DNA of 5,952 nucleotides from an uncultured Verrucomicrobiota bacterium (lineage in GTDB: Bacteria; Verrucomicrobiota; Verrucomicrobiia; Limisphaerales; UBA1096): NCBI GenBank assembly GCA_913050205.1, contig CAJXAU010000118.1:1-5952 (forward strand), written 5' to 3'. Below, piece after piece: positions 1-5,061 of this stretch (the first letter of the stretch is position 1; each line of letters starts with the position of its first letter). The translations under genes were made by a program, and so were the position numbers. Under the pieces are notes generated by a model. It worked only from the letters and a program-made list of their open reading frames with translations, did no database searches and was not told the DNA's origin.

Positions 1-2
1 CC

Positions 3-470
3 TATCGCAACGTGGTCACTCCTGTCGCTGTGGGCAACAGCGTCGTCGCCGCATCCCACTCGGAGGGGATGCTCGCCATGGCAGGCAAAGGCTCCGCCGG
101 CAACGCCGTCCGAAAATGGAAGGATACCAAGCTGAAGATCAACCTTGCCACCCCGGTTGTCGTGGGCGGCAATCTTTACGGTTTTGCCGAGAAGGATCGG
201 TTCATCTGCGTCGATGCCGAAACAGGAAAACTCAACTGGGAGGAACGCGGCTTCGGCAGCTTTTATGCCTCGACGCTGACTGACGGCAAACGGCTGCTCG
301 TCCTCGGCCAACTCGGTGAACTGGTACTCCTCAACCCCAATCCCAGCGAGTACGAAGAGCTTGGCCGGATGCAGGTCTGCGGCAAGTCATGGAGTTTCCC
401 TGCCTACTCGGACGGCCAACTGTTTGTGCGCGATCAGAAGAATTTGCAGTGTATCCGCTTGGCCAAGTAA
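3..470 (+). CDS. PQQ-like beta-propeller repeat protein, C-terminal part
   Basis: The reading frame is open from base 3 to a TAA at 468-470, so the gene begins outside the window; the GTG at 12 is an internal valine codon, not a start. About 155 residues are visible. They show the repeating pattern of PQQ-type propeller blades: a strand like ATPVVVGGNLYGF, then RFICVDAETGKLNWEE (hydrophobic strand, D-A-x-T-G-K, W), then a further blade with TDGKRLLVLGQLGELVLLNP and a last one ending SDGQLFVRDQKNLQCI. Such proteins (BamB-like, or PQQ-dependent dehydrogenase-like) are usually exported and are very numerous in Planctomycetes and Verrucomicrobia. In most of them neither cofactor nor substrate is known. 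The missing N-terminus should hold any signal peptide. The last sense codons, R-L-A-K, are formed by a copy of the iterated palindrome. Family assignment is fairly firm; enzymatic function cannot be stated. Confidence 0.82.
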   Translation, partial: YRNVVTPVAVGNSVVAASHSEGMLAMAGKGSAGNAVRKWKDTKLKINLATPVVVGGNLYGFAEKDRFICVDAETGKLNWEERGFGSFYASTLTDGKRLLVLGQLGELVLLNPNPSEYEELGRMQVCGKSWSFPAYSDGQLFVRDQKNLQCIRLAK

Positions 471-491
471 CCAAGCGCTTGGCCAAGCGCT
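456..491. repeat. Two copies of the iterated palindrome at a convergent gene junction
   Basis: Copy 1 is CTTGGCCAAG at 458-467, forming the last codons of the propeller gene. Copy 2 is an 18-bp perfect palindrome, AGCGCTTGGCCAAGCGCT at 474-491, filling most of the 24-bp gap before the holA stop at 495-497. The two cores are 20 bp apart centre to centre. CGCTTGG (456-462) can also pair with CCAAGCG (471-477), putting the TAA stop in an 8-nt loop, so alternative hairpins are possible on transcripts from either side. There is no T-tract on either strand, so a classical intrinsic terminator is not supported, but this is the only structure available to separate the two converging transcripts. Confidence 0.85.
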
Positions 492-494
492 GGA

Positions 495-1616
495 CTACGC
501 CGCCTTGCTGACAATCTGGACCAACGCCTGCTGAAGGATCAGCGTGTCGTCCGTGCTGGAGGAGACCAACTGGCGGTTGCAACGCAATAGCACGTCCATC
601 GCCTGAACCAATTCCGCCGAGGAATATTTTCGCGCATGGCCAAGCGCGTTAAACAGCATGTATGGGTGCATCGACTTGGGATTGAACTTGCGATCCTCCG
701 GCACGCGATCCTCCGGGATGGCTTCAAGCTGAGATTTGAATTGCTGATACCCCCCCTTGGGATTGATCCATTTCAGGCGAACCATCTCCCTCAAAAAAAG
801 CATCGTCCGTACTTTGGAAATTAGTCCGTAAAGCGGCGCGATGGGAGACTTTTTGGTGTCGAGCTTGATCTCCCACAACTCCTCGTCAAGCACGCGCAAA
901 AGCTTTGGCAGATTACGCTCGCCCAACGCATCGCCCAGTGCGAATGCCTGCGCCTGTTTGGTGCGCGTGGCAATGTCATGCACATCCTGCCGGGTCACTT
1001 CCTCGCGTTCGCCTACGTACGATGCCAGCTTTTCCGCCTCGGAGTGCAGCTGCTGAAGGTTTGTGCCAGCCAACAGGATCAACTCATCCGCCACATGCGG
1101 CGAAATGTTTTTGCCCAACTCAGTCAGCCGCTGGCGTACGACCATCGCCGCCCTGCCACCGCGTTCCTTTTCGCTGACCGTTTTGTCCTCCAGCGCCGCA
1201 AACTTTTTAAGCGTCTTAAAAAAACTCTTACGCTTGTCGACCTTCCCCGAGCTGAGTAACAACTGAACGCCCTGCCAGTCGAACGCCTCCCACTCTTTGG
1301 CCAACTCGGTCAGCCGTTCCGTCACCGCCGCGCTCGACGCCGTGCGGTCGTCCCCAAGGAAATTGGCACCCCGCAGCCACACAACTTTGTTCCCCCCGAA
1401 AAACGGCAGGGTCTGCAGTGCTTCGTTGAGTTTTGCCAGCGTCTGGAGCGCCTCGTTGGCATTGCGCACTGTGCCATCCACCACCTCGTGATCCATCCCT
1501 CCGGCGGCGGCACACCAGCCCTCGTAAATCTGCTTTGCCCGGTCGCGGACGAGAAAATCCTCATCGCCAAAAACGAGACAAAGCGGCTCGGAGGGGAGTT
1601 GGGGGGAGGGAGGCAT
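495..1616 (-). CDS. holA: DNA polymerase III subunit delta
   Basis: The delta subunit is part of the clamp loader; with gamma/tau and delta' it opens the sliding clamp during replication. From the ATG at 1616 the protein is 373 residues, near the roughly 340 usual for the family. The N-terminus carries LCLVFGDEDFLVRDRA (residues 12-27), the typical beta-strand and G-x-E/D-x-x-L-V opening. It is followed by PFFGGNKVVWLRGANF, matching the family's 'slFgg.rlV.l' segment. Then come a long helical part (LILLAGTNLQQLHSEAEKL, the family's 'l.gndl..l..EleKL') and a C-terminal helical domain. The frame extends up to an ATG at 1664, but that would overlap the upstream gene by 29 bp and add 16 non-family residues. 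I prefer 1616, 19 bp after that gene's stop, although no clear ribosome binding site precedes it. The gene is last in the minus-strand cluster. NEALQTLAKL is followed directly by NEALQTLPFF, a short internal duplication at the peptide level. Confidence 0.9.
   Translation of the reverse strand: MPPSPQLPSEPLCLVFGDEDFLVRDRAKQIYEGWCAAAGGMDHEVVDGTVRNANEALQTLAKLNEALQTLPFFGGNKVVWLRGANFLGDDRTASSAAVTERLTELAKEWEAFDWQGVQLLLSSGKVDKRKSFFKTLKKFAALEDKTVSEKERGGRAAMVVRQRLTELGKNISPHVADELILLAGTNLQQLHSEAEKLASYVGEREEVTRQDVHDIATRTKQAQAFALGDALGERNLPKLLRVLDEELWEIKLDTKKSPIAPLYGLISKVRTMLFLREMVRLKWINPKGGYQQFKSQLEAIPEDRVPEDRKFNPKSMHPYMLFNALGHARKYSSAELVQAMDVLLRCNRQLVSSSTDDTLILQQALVQIVSKAA
1297..1304. repeat. Iterated palindrome core TTGGCCAA in holA
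   Basis: Core-only copy (context CTTTGGCCAACT), with no flanking CG arms. On the minus strand it encodes L-A-K in the segment RLTELAKEW of HolA. Confidence 0.6.
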
Positions 1617-1635
1617 CCGGCTAATGCAACTGGTT

Positions 1636-2091
1636 TTAATCCTCGTCCTGCTCGCCGGAATCATGAATGCGTGACAAAACCTCGCTCATGTCTTCCACAT
1701 CGGCGAATAGGTTTGCCGCCACATAGATGGGCGATTTGTGCTGCGCCGCCATCGCGAGGCAGTCACTTGGCCGGGCATCGACCTCGACGATTTTTCTGCC
1801 CAACTCGTTGTCCTGCTCGAGGATCAACCGGGCGTAGTAGGTAGAGTTTTTCAGCTCCGTGATGACTACGCGTAGAAGCTGAATACCGAAACCATCAAAA
1901 ACATGGCCAAAGAGATCATGTGTCAGTGGGCGCTCCTTCGGAGTATCGTTGAGGAACATCCCAATCACCGCACCCATGTTGTGCTCGACTTGGATGACAA
2001 AGACTTTTTCCTCGTTCCCAATGAACACAGCACAGCCACTGTTGGCAGGAAGAATCCCACGCACTTCAACGGCGACCACGTCATTACTCAT
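1636..2091 (-). CDS. Bifunctional nuclease (DUF151) family protein
   Basis: The 151-residue product matches the DUF151/BFN domain along its length. It opens with VAVEVRGILP (6-15). The core has RPLTHDLF (54-61) followed by a helix and LLRVVITELKNSTYYARLIL (72-91). The family signature VDARPSDCLAMA lies at 104-115, and SPIYVAANLF follows at 120-129. An acidic tail (EQDED) ends the protein. Some family members have been reported to have both DNase and RNase activity, and plant homologues are linked to stress responses. In bacteria the role is poorly defined, and the domain is also found with UvrB/UvrC motifs. The start is ATG at 2091, 39 bp after the tcdA stop. The upstream bases show only a weak GTGAG-type ribosome binding site plus a small hairpin. 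The stop at 1636-1638 lies 19 bp before the preferred holA start. Neither an exact palindrome core nor an obvious defect is present. The family call is strong; the biochemical role is inherited from the family. Confidence 0.88.
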   Translation of the reverse strand: MSNDVVAVEVRGILPANSGCAVFIGNEEKVFVIQVEHNMGAVIGMFLNDTPKERPLTHDLFGHVFDGFGIQLLRVVITELKNSTYYARLILEQDNELGRKIVEVDARPSDCLAMAAQHKSPIYVAANLFADVEDMSEVLSRIHDSGEQDED

Positions 2092-2098
2092 CAGCGCT

Positions 2099-2113
2099 CA
2101 CGGTAGCACCGTG
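2099..2113. other. Small perfect hairpin in the tcdA-DUF151 gap
   Basis: CACGGT (2099-2104) and ACCGTG (2108-2113) form a perfect 6-bp stem with a 3-nt loop. On the minus-strand transcript the stem sits 8-22 nt before the ATG of the DUF151 gene, with a run of six G (2119-2114) immediately 5' of it. No T-tract follows, so it is not a terminator. A role in translation start is possible but speculative. Confidence 0.4.
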
Positions 2114-2130
2114 CCCCCCGAACTCAAACC

Positions 2131-2925
2131 TTAAAGCCGGTTATTCCCGGCTGCCAATCGGCGAACCACCTCACCCGCTGCGGCAAATCCAAATGCCCCG
2201 GTCACATGTGTCGCCGCGCCGAATCCCCACTCGCAATTCAGTTTCAGCGCCCCCTCCTGCTCGCCCGCTTCTGCTCGGCTGGCACAGACGGTCCCATCCT
2301 GTTTCGGGTAAACCGGTGGTTCCGGCGAAAACACGCACGGGACACCCATCTTCTTCCCAGCCCGGGGAAAGCCGTGATTCTTTCGCAATCCCGCCCGAAC
2401 CTTGGACAACAGCGGATCCTGAACCGACTTGGCCAAGTCCGCCACCTGCACACGCGTCCCGTCCAACCGGCCACCTGCCGCGCCACTCGTGATGATGGGG
2501 ATACCCCGACGGCGGCACTCCGCGATGAGCAAAACCTTGTTCCGCACATTGTCGATCGCATCCACGACAAACTCAAAACCGCCCGACAAAATTCCTTCGC
2601 AGGTTTTCTCGTTAAAAAACTCGGCCTTCGCCTCGACATCGCAACCGGGGGAAATCATCCCCACGCGCTTGGCCAATTCCTCTACCTTGAATTTACCAAA
2701 GCCACCATCCAGTGCCGGCAATTGTCGGTTCACGTTTGTGACACAAACCTCGTCGAGGTCGACCAGCGTCAACCCGCCCACACCCGATCGGGCCAGTGCC
2801 TCGACCACCCACGACCCGACGCCGCCGACACCGACAATGCCAACCCGCGCTTGGCCAAGCGCAGCCAAGCCGGACTCGCCATAAAGCCGTCCGACCCCGC
2901 CAAACCGATCCGCATCCGGGGTCAT
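2131..2925 (-). CDS. tcdA: tRNA threonylcarbamoyladenosine dehydratase (ThiF/MoeB/E1-like)
   Basis: TcdA (CsdL/YgdL) uses ATP to dehydrate t6A37 of ANN-decoding tRNAs to cyclic ct6A. The 264-residue product has the family landmarks in order. RFGGVGRLYG is at 7-16. The nucleotide-binding GVGGVGSW is at 32-39, preceded by hydrophobic strand VGIV. DLDEVCVTNVNRQ at 56-68 holds the E1-like acidic and Asn/Arg residues. VVDAIDNV is at 120-127, SGAAGG at 147-152, DLAKSVQDPL at 163-172, and CVFSPEPPVYP starts at 197. CEWGFGAATHVTGAFGF lies near the C-terminus. The motifs RFGG..RLYG, DLAK..QDP and C-E-x-G-F-G-A-A-T separate TcdA from ThiF, MoeB and HesA. The ATG at 2925 is 27 bp after the hydrolase stop, and the ribosome binding site is weak. 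Three palindrome copies lie inside: 2426-2439 (DLAKS), core 2669-2676 (ELAKR) and 2847-2862 (ALGQAR). A genome context with csdA/csdE or another sulfur-acceptor partner is not visible here. Confidence 0.93.
   Translation of the reverse strand: MTPDADRFGGVGRLYGESGLAALGQARVGIVGVGGVGSWVVEALARSGVGGLTLVDLDEVCVTNVNRQLPALDGGFGKFKVEELAKRVGMISPGCDVEAKAEFFNEKTCEGILSGGFEFVVDAIDNVRNKVLLIAECRRRGIPIITSGAAGGRLDGTRVQVADLAKSVQDPLLSKVRAGLRKNHGFPRAGKKMGVPCVFSPEPPVYPKQDGTVCASRAEAGEQEGALKLNCEWGFGAATHVTGAFGFAAAGEVVRRLAAGNNRL
2426..2439. repeat. Iterated palindrome, 14-bp copy in tcdA
   Basis: GACTTGGCCAAGTC is a perfect 14-bp palindrome. On the minus strand it encodes D-L-A-K, which is itself a conserved TcdA motif, so here protein constraint alone could explain part of the site. 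Confidence 0.8.
2669..2676. repeat. Iterated palindrome core in tcdA
   Basis: GCGCTTGGCCAATTCC has one full arm (GCGCTTGGCC) and a decayed other arm; the core TTGGCCAA is intact. It encodes E-L-A-K-R. Confidence 0.7.
2847..2862. repeat. Iterated palindrome, full 16-bp copy in tcdA
   Basis: GCGCTTGGCCAAGCGC is a perfect 16-bp palindrome. It encodes A-L-G-Q-A-R, residues 22-27, in the variable linker just before the nucleotide-binding strand. From memory of E. coli TcdA, this position is not conserved. Confidence 0.88.
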
Positions 2926-2952
2926 AGCGAATTCGAACCCACTACACGATAA

Positions 2953-4137
2953 TCAACGGGCGAACTGGTCCGCGGCAGCCTGTTGAAACGCCTTACGCAC
3001 CGGGGAATTATCTGCGTTCGGGAAACCGGCACGCTGAATCATCAAAATATAGATCAACCCGGTTTTCGGGTCTGCCCAACTATTTGTGGCGTACGCTCCC
3101 CCGTGGCCATACGTGCCGGGAGACACCATTGCCGTCACGCCTTGAGGCTCCTTCACCACCTGAAAGCCAAGCCCCCAACTCATCCCGGTAACGAACCCGG
3201 TTTTGATGTCACCCGTTTGCGTGCGTGTCAGTTCCTTGACCGATTTTTTCTTTAACACCCGCTGGCCGTTGGCCACTCCGCCGTGGAGCATCATTTGGTA
3301 AAATCGCATCATGTCGTCTGCCGTCGAAAACAACCCACCTGCCGGGTACGGGGTACGGCTTCGATCAACCAATTTGCCCTTGGTAAAGTAAATCCCGGCC
3401 TCCTCCAGTTCACCGTCGATTGCCCTGTACGTCTTGGCCAAGCGCTTGACCTGCGCCTCATCTGGCCAAAAAGTCGTATCCTTCATCCCGCACGGGTCGA
3501 GGATGCGTTTCTGCAAAAAAATCTCAAAGCGCTCCCCGCTGACGATCTCGACGATCCGGCCAAGCGTGTTGATCCCCGGGTTGCTGTACTGCCAGCGCGT
3601 GCCCGGCTCAAAATTAAGCGGCGACTTCGAGTAAGCCATCGCCAACTCTGCTAGGGTACTGTCGTTTCTCGGCGCAGACACGTTGGTCAGGCCGGACGTA
3701 TGCGTCAGCAAATCACGAATCGTGATAGGCCTCGGCGGGGGCTCCAGAACCAGGCGTTTCTTCGAACGTTCGTGCACCATCCATTGCCCCTTAAACTCCG
3801 GCAGATGTTTCTCCACCGAATCCTCCACAGAGAGTTTCCCCTCCTCCTGGAGTTGCAGGATGCACACGCCGACCAGTGGCTTCGTCATGCTGGCAATCCA
3901 AAACAAGTGATCCGCTCGCATCGCCTCGCGCTTGGCCAAGTCCGAATACCCCACAGCCTCCAACTGCAGCAGCTTGTCCTTGTTCGCAACAATCGTCACT
4001 CCACCGGAGATCACCTTGCGGTCAACAAACCCCTGCATCACCTCGCGTACCGGTGAAGCCGGTTCCGCACTCAACACACCCGCCGCGATCGAGAACACGG
4101 CGACTAAAACAGTCCACTTTCTCATGTTAAAAATCAT
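2953..4137 (-). CDS. Exported serine hydrolase, beta-lactamase (class C/EstB-like) family
   Basis: The 394-residue product has an N-terminal signal peptide (MRKWTVLVAVFSIAAGVLSA, likely cut after Ala24), so it should act in the periplasm or be lipid-anchored elsewhere. The catalytic set of the penicillin-binding/class C beta-lactamase fold is complete. S83-M-T-K86 is the nucleophile and general base, Y184-S-N186 is the second motif, and H345-G-G347 replaces KTG. LLTHTSGL (143-150) and PYPAGGLFSTADDMMRF (263-279) are standard family blocks. Family members include esterases, D-amino-acid peptidases and transpeptidase-like proteins; true antibiotic resistance is uncommon, and the substrate cannot be told from sequence. 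Two starts are possible. ATG 4137 overlaps the lipoprotein gene by 11 bp, while ATG 4125 lies 1 bp after that gene's stop and begins exactly at MRKW. Either way translation is probably coupled. Palindrome copies at 3433 (RLAKTY) and 3931 (DLAKRE) fall within the gene. Confidence 0.9.
   Translation of the reverse strand: MIFNMRKWTVLVAVFSIAAGVLSAEPASPVREVMQGFVDRKVISGGVTIVANKDKLLQLEAVGYSDLAKREAMRADHLFWIASMTKPLVGVCILQLQEEGKLSVEDSVEKHLPEFKGQWMVHERSKKRLVLEPPPRPITIRDLLTHTSGLTNVSAPRNDSTLAELAMAYSKSPLNFEPGTRWQYSNPGINTLGRIVEIVSGERFEIFLQKRILDPCGMKDTTFWPDEAQVKRLAKTYRAIDGELEEAGIYFTKGKLVDRSRTPYPAGGLFSTADDMMRFYQMMLHGGVANGQRVLKKKSVKELTRTQTGDIKTGFVTGMSWGLGFQVVKEPQGVTAMVSPGTYGHGGAYATNSWADPKTGLIYILMIQRAGFPNADNSPVRKAFQQAAADQFAR
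3433..3442. repeat. Iterated palindrome copy in the hydrolase gene
   Basis: CTTGGCCAAG with one extended arm (CTTGGCCAAGCGC on the plus strand). It encodes R-L-A-K-T. Confidence 0.8.
3931..3940. repeat. Iterated palindrome copy in the hydrolase gene
   Basis: GCGCTTGGCCAAGTCC: 10-bp palindrome with one GCG arm. It encodes D-L-A-K-R at residues 66-70. Confidence 0.8.
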
Positions 4138-4672
4138 TATTCACTTCAACGCCCTCGAGCCTTTGAGGCACGTCATACGGAAACGTCGACAACTCCGTCC
4201 CGTCACGCAACTCCAGCACATTCATTATCAGGTCGGATTTCTCAGGCACCCATCTTCCGTTCTGCCTGTGAACAAAATAGATCGGTCTTTGTTTGCCGTC
4301 GAAATCCGGAACGAACACACCAAAGTCACCATTCTCGGTGCCGGTCACACCCTCTTCCCCCTTGTATTTCACGACAAAATCCCCGGAGACACCTCTCACC
4401 GTCATGCGTTTTTTGCCTCCGAACGTCGATCGAAAACCGGAGGGATAAATCTCAGTCCAAATGCCATCGTCATCCCGCTCCCACAGACGAAACCCCGGTT
4501 CCGGGTTCCACTTGTACTCAAACCAAAACCGATTAATGCGATCCGTATCCTCCCGCTCGGACTCTGGCGCATCACTTTCAACAACCGTCGAAAAATCACA
4601 CCCCACCAAGCCCAGCACAACCATCAGGCAGCCAAGCATCAACCCAAGTTTCTTTCCCAAAAACAGGATCAC
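4127..4672 (-). CDS. Hypothetical lipoprotein, first gene of the cluster
   Basis: I do not recognise a family. The frame gives up to 181 residues. The N-terminus is basic (GKK), then hydrophobic (LGLMLGCLMVVLGLVG), then a lipobox L-V-G-C with the acylated Cys at residue 25, so the protein is very likely a lipoprotein cut by signal peptidase II. Asp follows the Cys. A polar, acidic linker (ESDAPESEREDTDR) comes next. The remainder is rich in aromatic and beta-type residues (FWFEYKWNPEPGFRLWERDDDGIW, IYFVHRQNGRWVPEKSDL), suggesting a compact beta fold outside the membrane. The frame opens at GTG 4672, but that codon lies inside a near-perfect Shine-Dalgarno sequence, so initiation at TTG 4660 (M-G-K-K-L) is more likely. 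An in-frame TAA at 4687-4685 rules out a longer start. Its end overlaps or abuts the hydrolase start, suggesting the two products work in the same compartment. Confidence 0.7.
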   Translation of the reverse strand: MILFLGKKLGLMLGCLMVVLGLVGCDFSTVVESDAPESEREDTDRINRFWFEYKWNPEPGFRLWERDDDGIWTEIYPSGFRSTFGGKKRMTVRGVSGDFVVKYKGEEGVTGTENGDFGVFVPDFDGKQRPIYFVHRQNGRWVPEKSDLIMNVLELRDGTELSTFPYDVPQRLEGVEVNNDF

Positions 4673-4676
4673 CTCC
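4666..4676 (-). promoter_or_regulatory. Near-perfect Shine-Dalgarno sequence of the lipoprotein gene
   Basis: On the minus strand these bases read GGAGGTGATCC, an 11-nt match to the complement of the conserved 16S rRNA 3' end. The GTG of the longest frame is part of it and cannot be both pairing site and start codon. The next in-frame start-like codons are CTG 4666 and TTG 4660. TTG is 11 nt after GGAGG, or closer if pairing uses the 3' part, so this site favours TTG 4660. It is the only strong ribosome binding site seen in the window. Confidence 0.55.
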
Positions 4677-4718
4677 GCGAAGCGTTACACCACCCCCGCC
4701 CCATCACAAGCCGTTTGA

Positions 4719-4746
4719 ATAATTCATGGAAATGATTCCCCTTAAA
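4719..4746 (-). promoter_or_regulatory. Weak candidate promoter for the lipoprotein-holA cluster
   Basis: On the minus strand TTTAAG (4746-4741) and AATTAT (4724-4719) are 16 nt apart, in the only AT-rich stretch upstream of the cluster. They match the sigma-70 boxes 3/6 and 4/6, which is poor. It is listed because a promoter must lie near here if the cluster is one transcript. Confidence 0.2.
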
Positions 4747-4760
4747 CACAGCACGCACAC

Positions 4761-4772
4761 GCTTGGCCAAGC
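4761..4772. repeat. Iterated palindrome copy, intergenic
   Basis: GCTTGGCCAAGC, a 12-bp perfect palindrome in the intergenic region, about 15 bp upstream of the candidate promoter boxes and about 50 bp from the REP-like doublet. Confidence 0.85.
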
Positions 4773-4821
4773 AGGAGGTAGGAATGAGTGTCCCCAGACG
4801 TCCTAAAACCAAGCGATTGGC

Positions 4822-4895
4822 CCAAGGAGCGGGGACATTCCTGTCCCCGTAAAGTTTTTCATTTATGAGGGGACAAGAATGTCCCCTCTCCTTGG
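4822..4895. repeat. REP-like inverted doublet (GGGGACA...TGTCCCC hairpins)
   Basis: Arm 1 (4822-4848) and the reverse complement of arm 2 (4869-4895) agree at 25 of 27 positions, separated by 20 AT-rich bases. Each arm is itself a hairpin. The first is CGGGGACA-TTCC-TGTCCCCG at 4830-4849 (8-bp stem). The second is GAGGGGACA-AGAA-TGTCCCCTC at 4867-4888 (9-bp stem). Outer CCAAGGAG/CTCCTTGG bases extend the large inverted repeat. Two oppositely oriented quasi-palindromes with a short spacer are the usual architecture of REP/BIME doublets, which are mobilised by REP-associated Y1 tyrosine transposases (RAYTs). No transposase is in the window. It may also serve as the 3' end structure for the exoprotein transcript, although no good T-tract follows on the minus strand. 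On the plus strand TTTTT follows the first hairpin after five bases, but no plus-strand gene lies upstream. Confidence 0.75.
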
Positions 4896-4965
4896 ATGTC
4901 CGTTCCGTGTACTCCGTCGTTAGTCTAACCCCTCGAACAGCCGTCCCTATCTACGACCACTCACA

Positions 4966-4990
4966 GTTCAATATTCCTTGTTCGGTGTTC
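4966..4990. repeat. TTC-periodic intergenic stretch, possible repeat remnant
   Basis: GTTCAATATTCCTTGTTCGG followed by TGTTC has TTC/TTG units at 6-8 base spacing. Similar GAACA/GAATATTGAA-type stretches recur, from memory, in intergenic regions of uncultured PVC-like genomes. Only one short instance is seen here, so the call is tentative. Confidence 0.2.
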
Positions 4991-4996
4991 CCGGCC

Positions 4997-5012
4997 CCGC
5001 TTGGCCAAGCGG
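4997..5012. repeat. Iterated palindrome, 16-bp copy, intergenic
   Basis: CCGCTTGGCCAAGCGG is a perfect 16-bp palindrome 50 bp past the stop of the exoprotein gene. It could form a hairpin at the transcript's 3' end, but no T-tract follows on the minus strand. Confidence 0.88.
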
Positions 5013-5061
5013 AAAGCAAGAGAGCATCCTGCGAGTCCATCTATGGATCGACTTGGTTTAT

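Larger units (their letters stand above)
4673..5061. other. 389-bp intergenic region with repeats and no gene
   Basis: This lies between the 3' end of the exoprotein gene and the start of the lipoprotein-to-holA cluster, and should contain the promoter of the cluster. It holds two palindrome copies (4761-4772 and 4997-5012), a degenerate copy near 4811-4825, a REP-like inverted doublet (4822-4895), a possible partial third REP-like unit (about 4781-4796) and a short TTC-rich stretch (4966-4990). I found no tRNA, riboswitch or credible small gene. The plus-strand frame starting near 4865 reads straight through the REP unit and into the antisense of the exoprotein gene. Confidence 0.75.

Noticed and set aside
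1617..1664. N-terminal extension of HolA to ATG 1664
   Set aside because: Overlaps the DUF151 gene by 29 bp in another frame and adds residues unlike the family N-terminus; ATG 1616 fits better.
2926..2945. T-loop-like GGTTCGAATTC on the minus strand before tcdA
   Set aside because: The flanking bases do not form a T-stem, and no anticodon arm or acceptor stem is present; chance match in a 27-bp gap.
2206..2952. Plus-strand open frame of 248 codons
   Set aside because: Exactly antisense to tcdA, whose protein is unmistakable; no recognisable domain in the shadow.
3932..4735. Plus-strand open frame of 267 codons
   Set aside because: Lies antisense to the hydrolase and lipoprotein genes, both of which have clear motifs; His/Pro/Arg-rich shadow composition and no family features.
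4830..4859. Hairpin followed by TTTTT on the plus strand as an intrinsic terminator
   Set aside because: Five bases separate stem and T-run, no plus-strand gene ends upstream, and the hairpin is better explained as half of the REP-like doublet.
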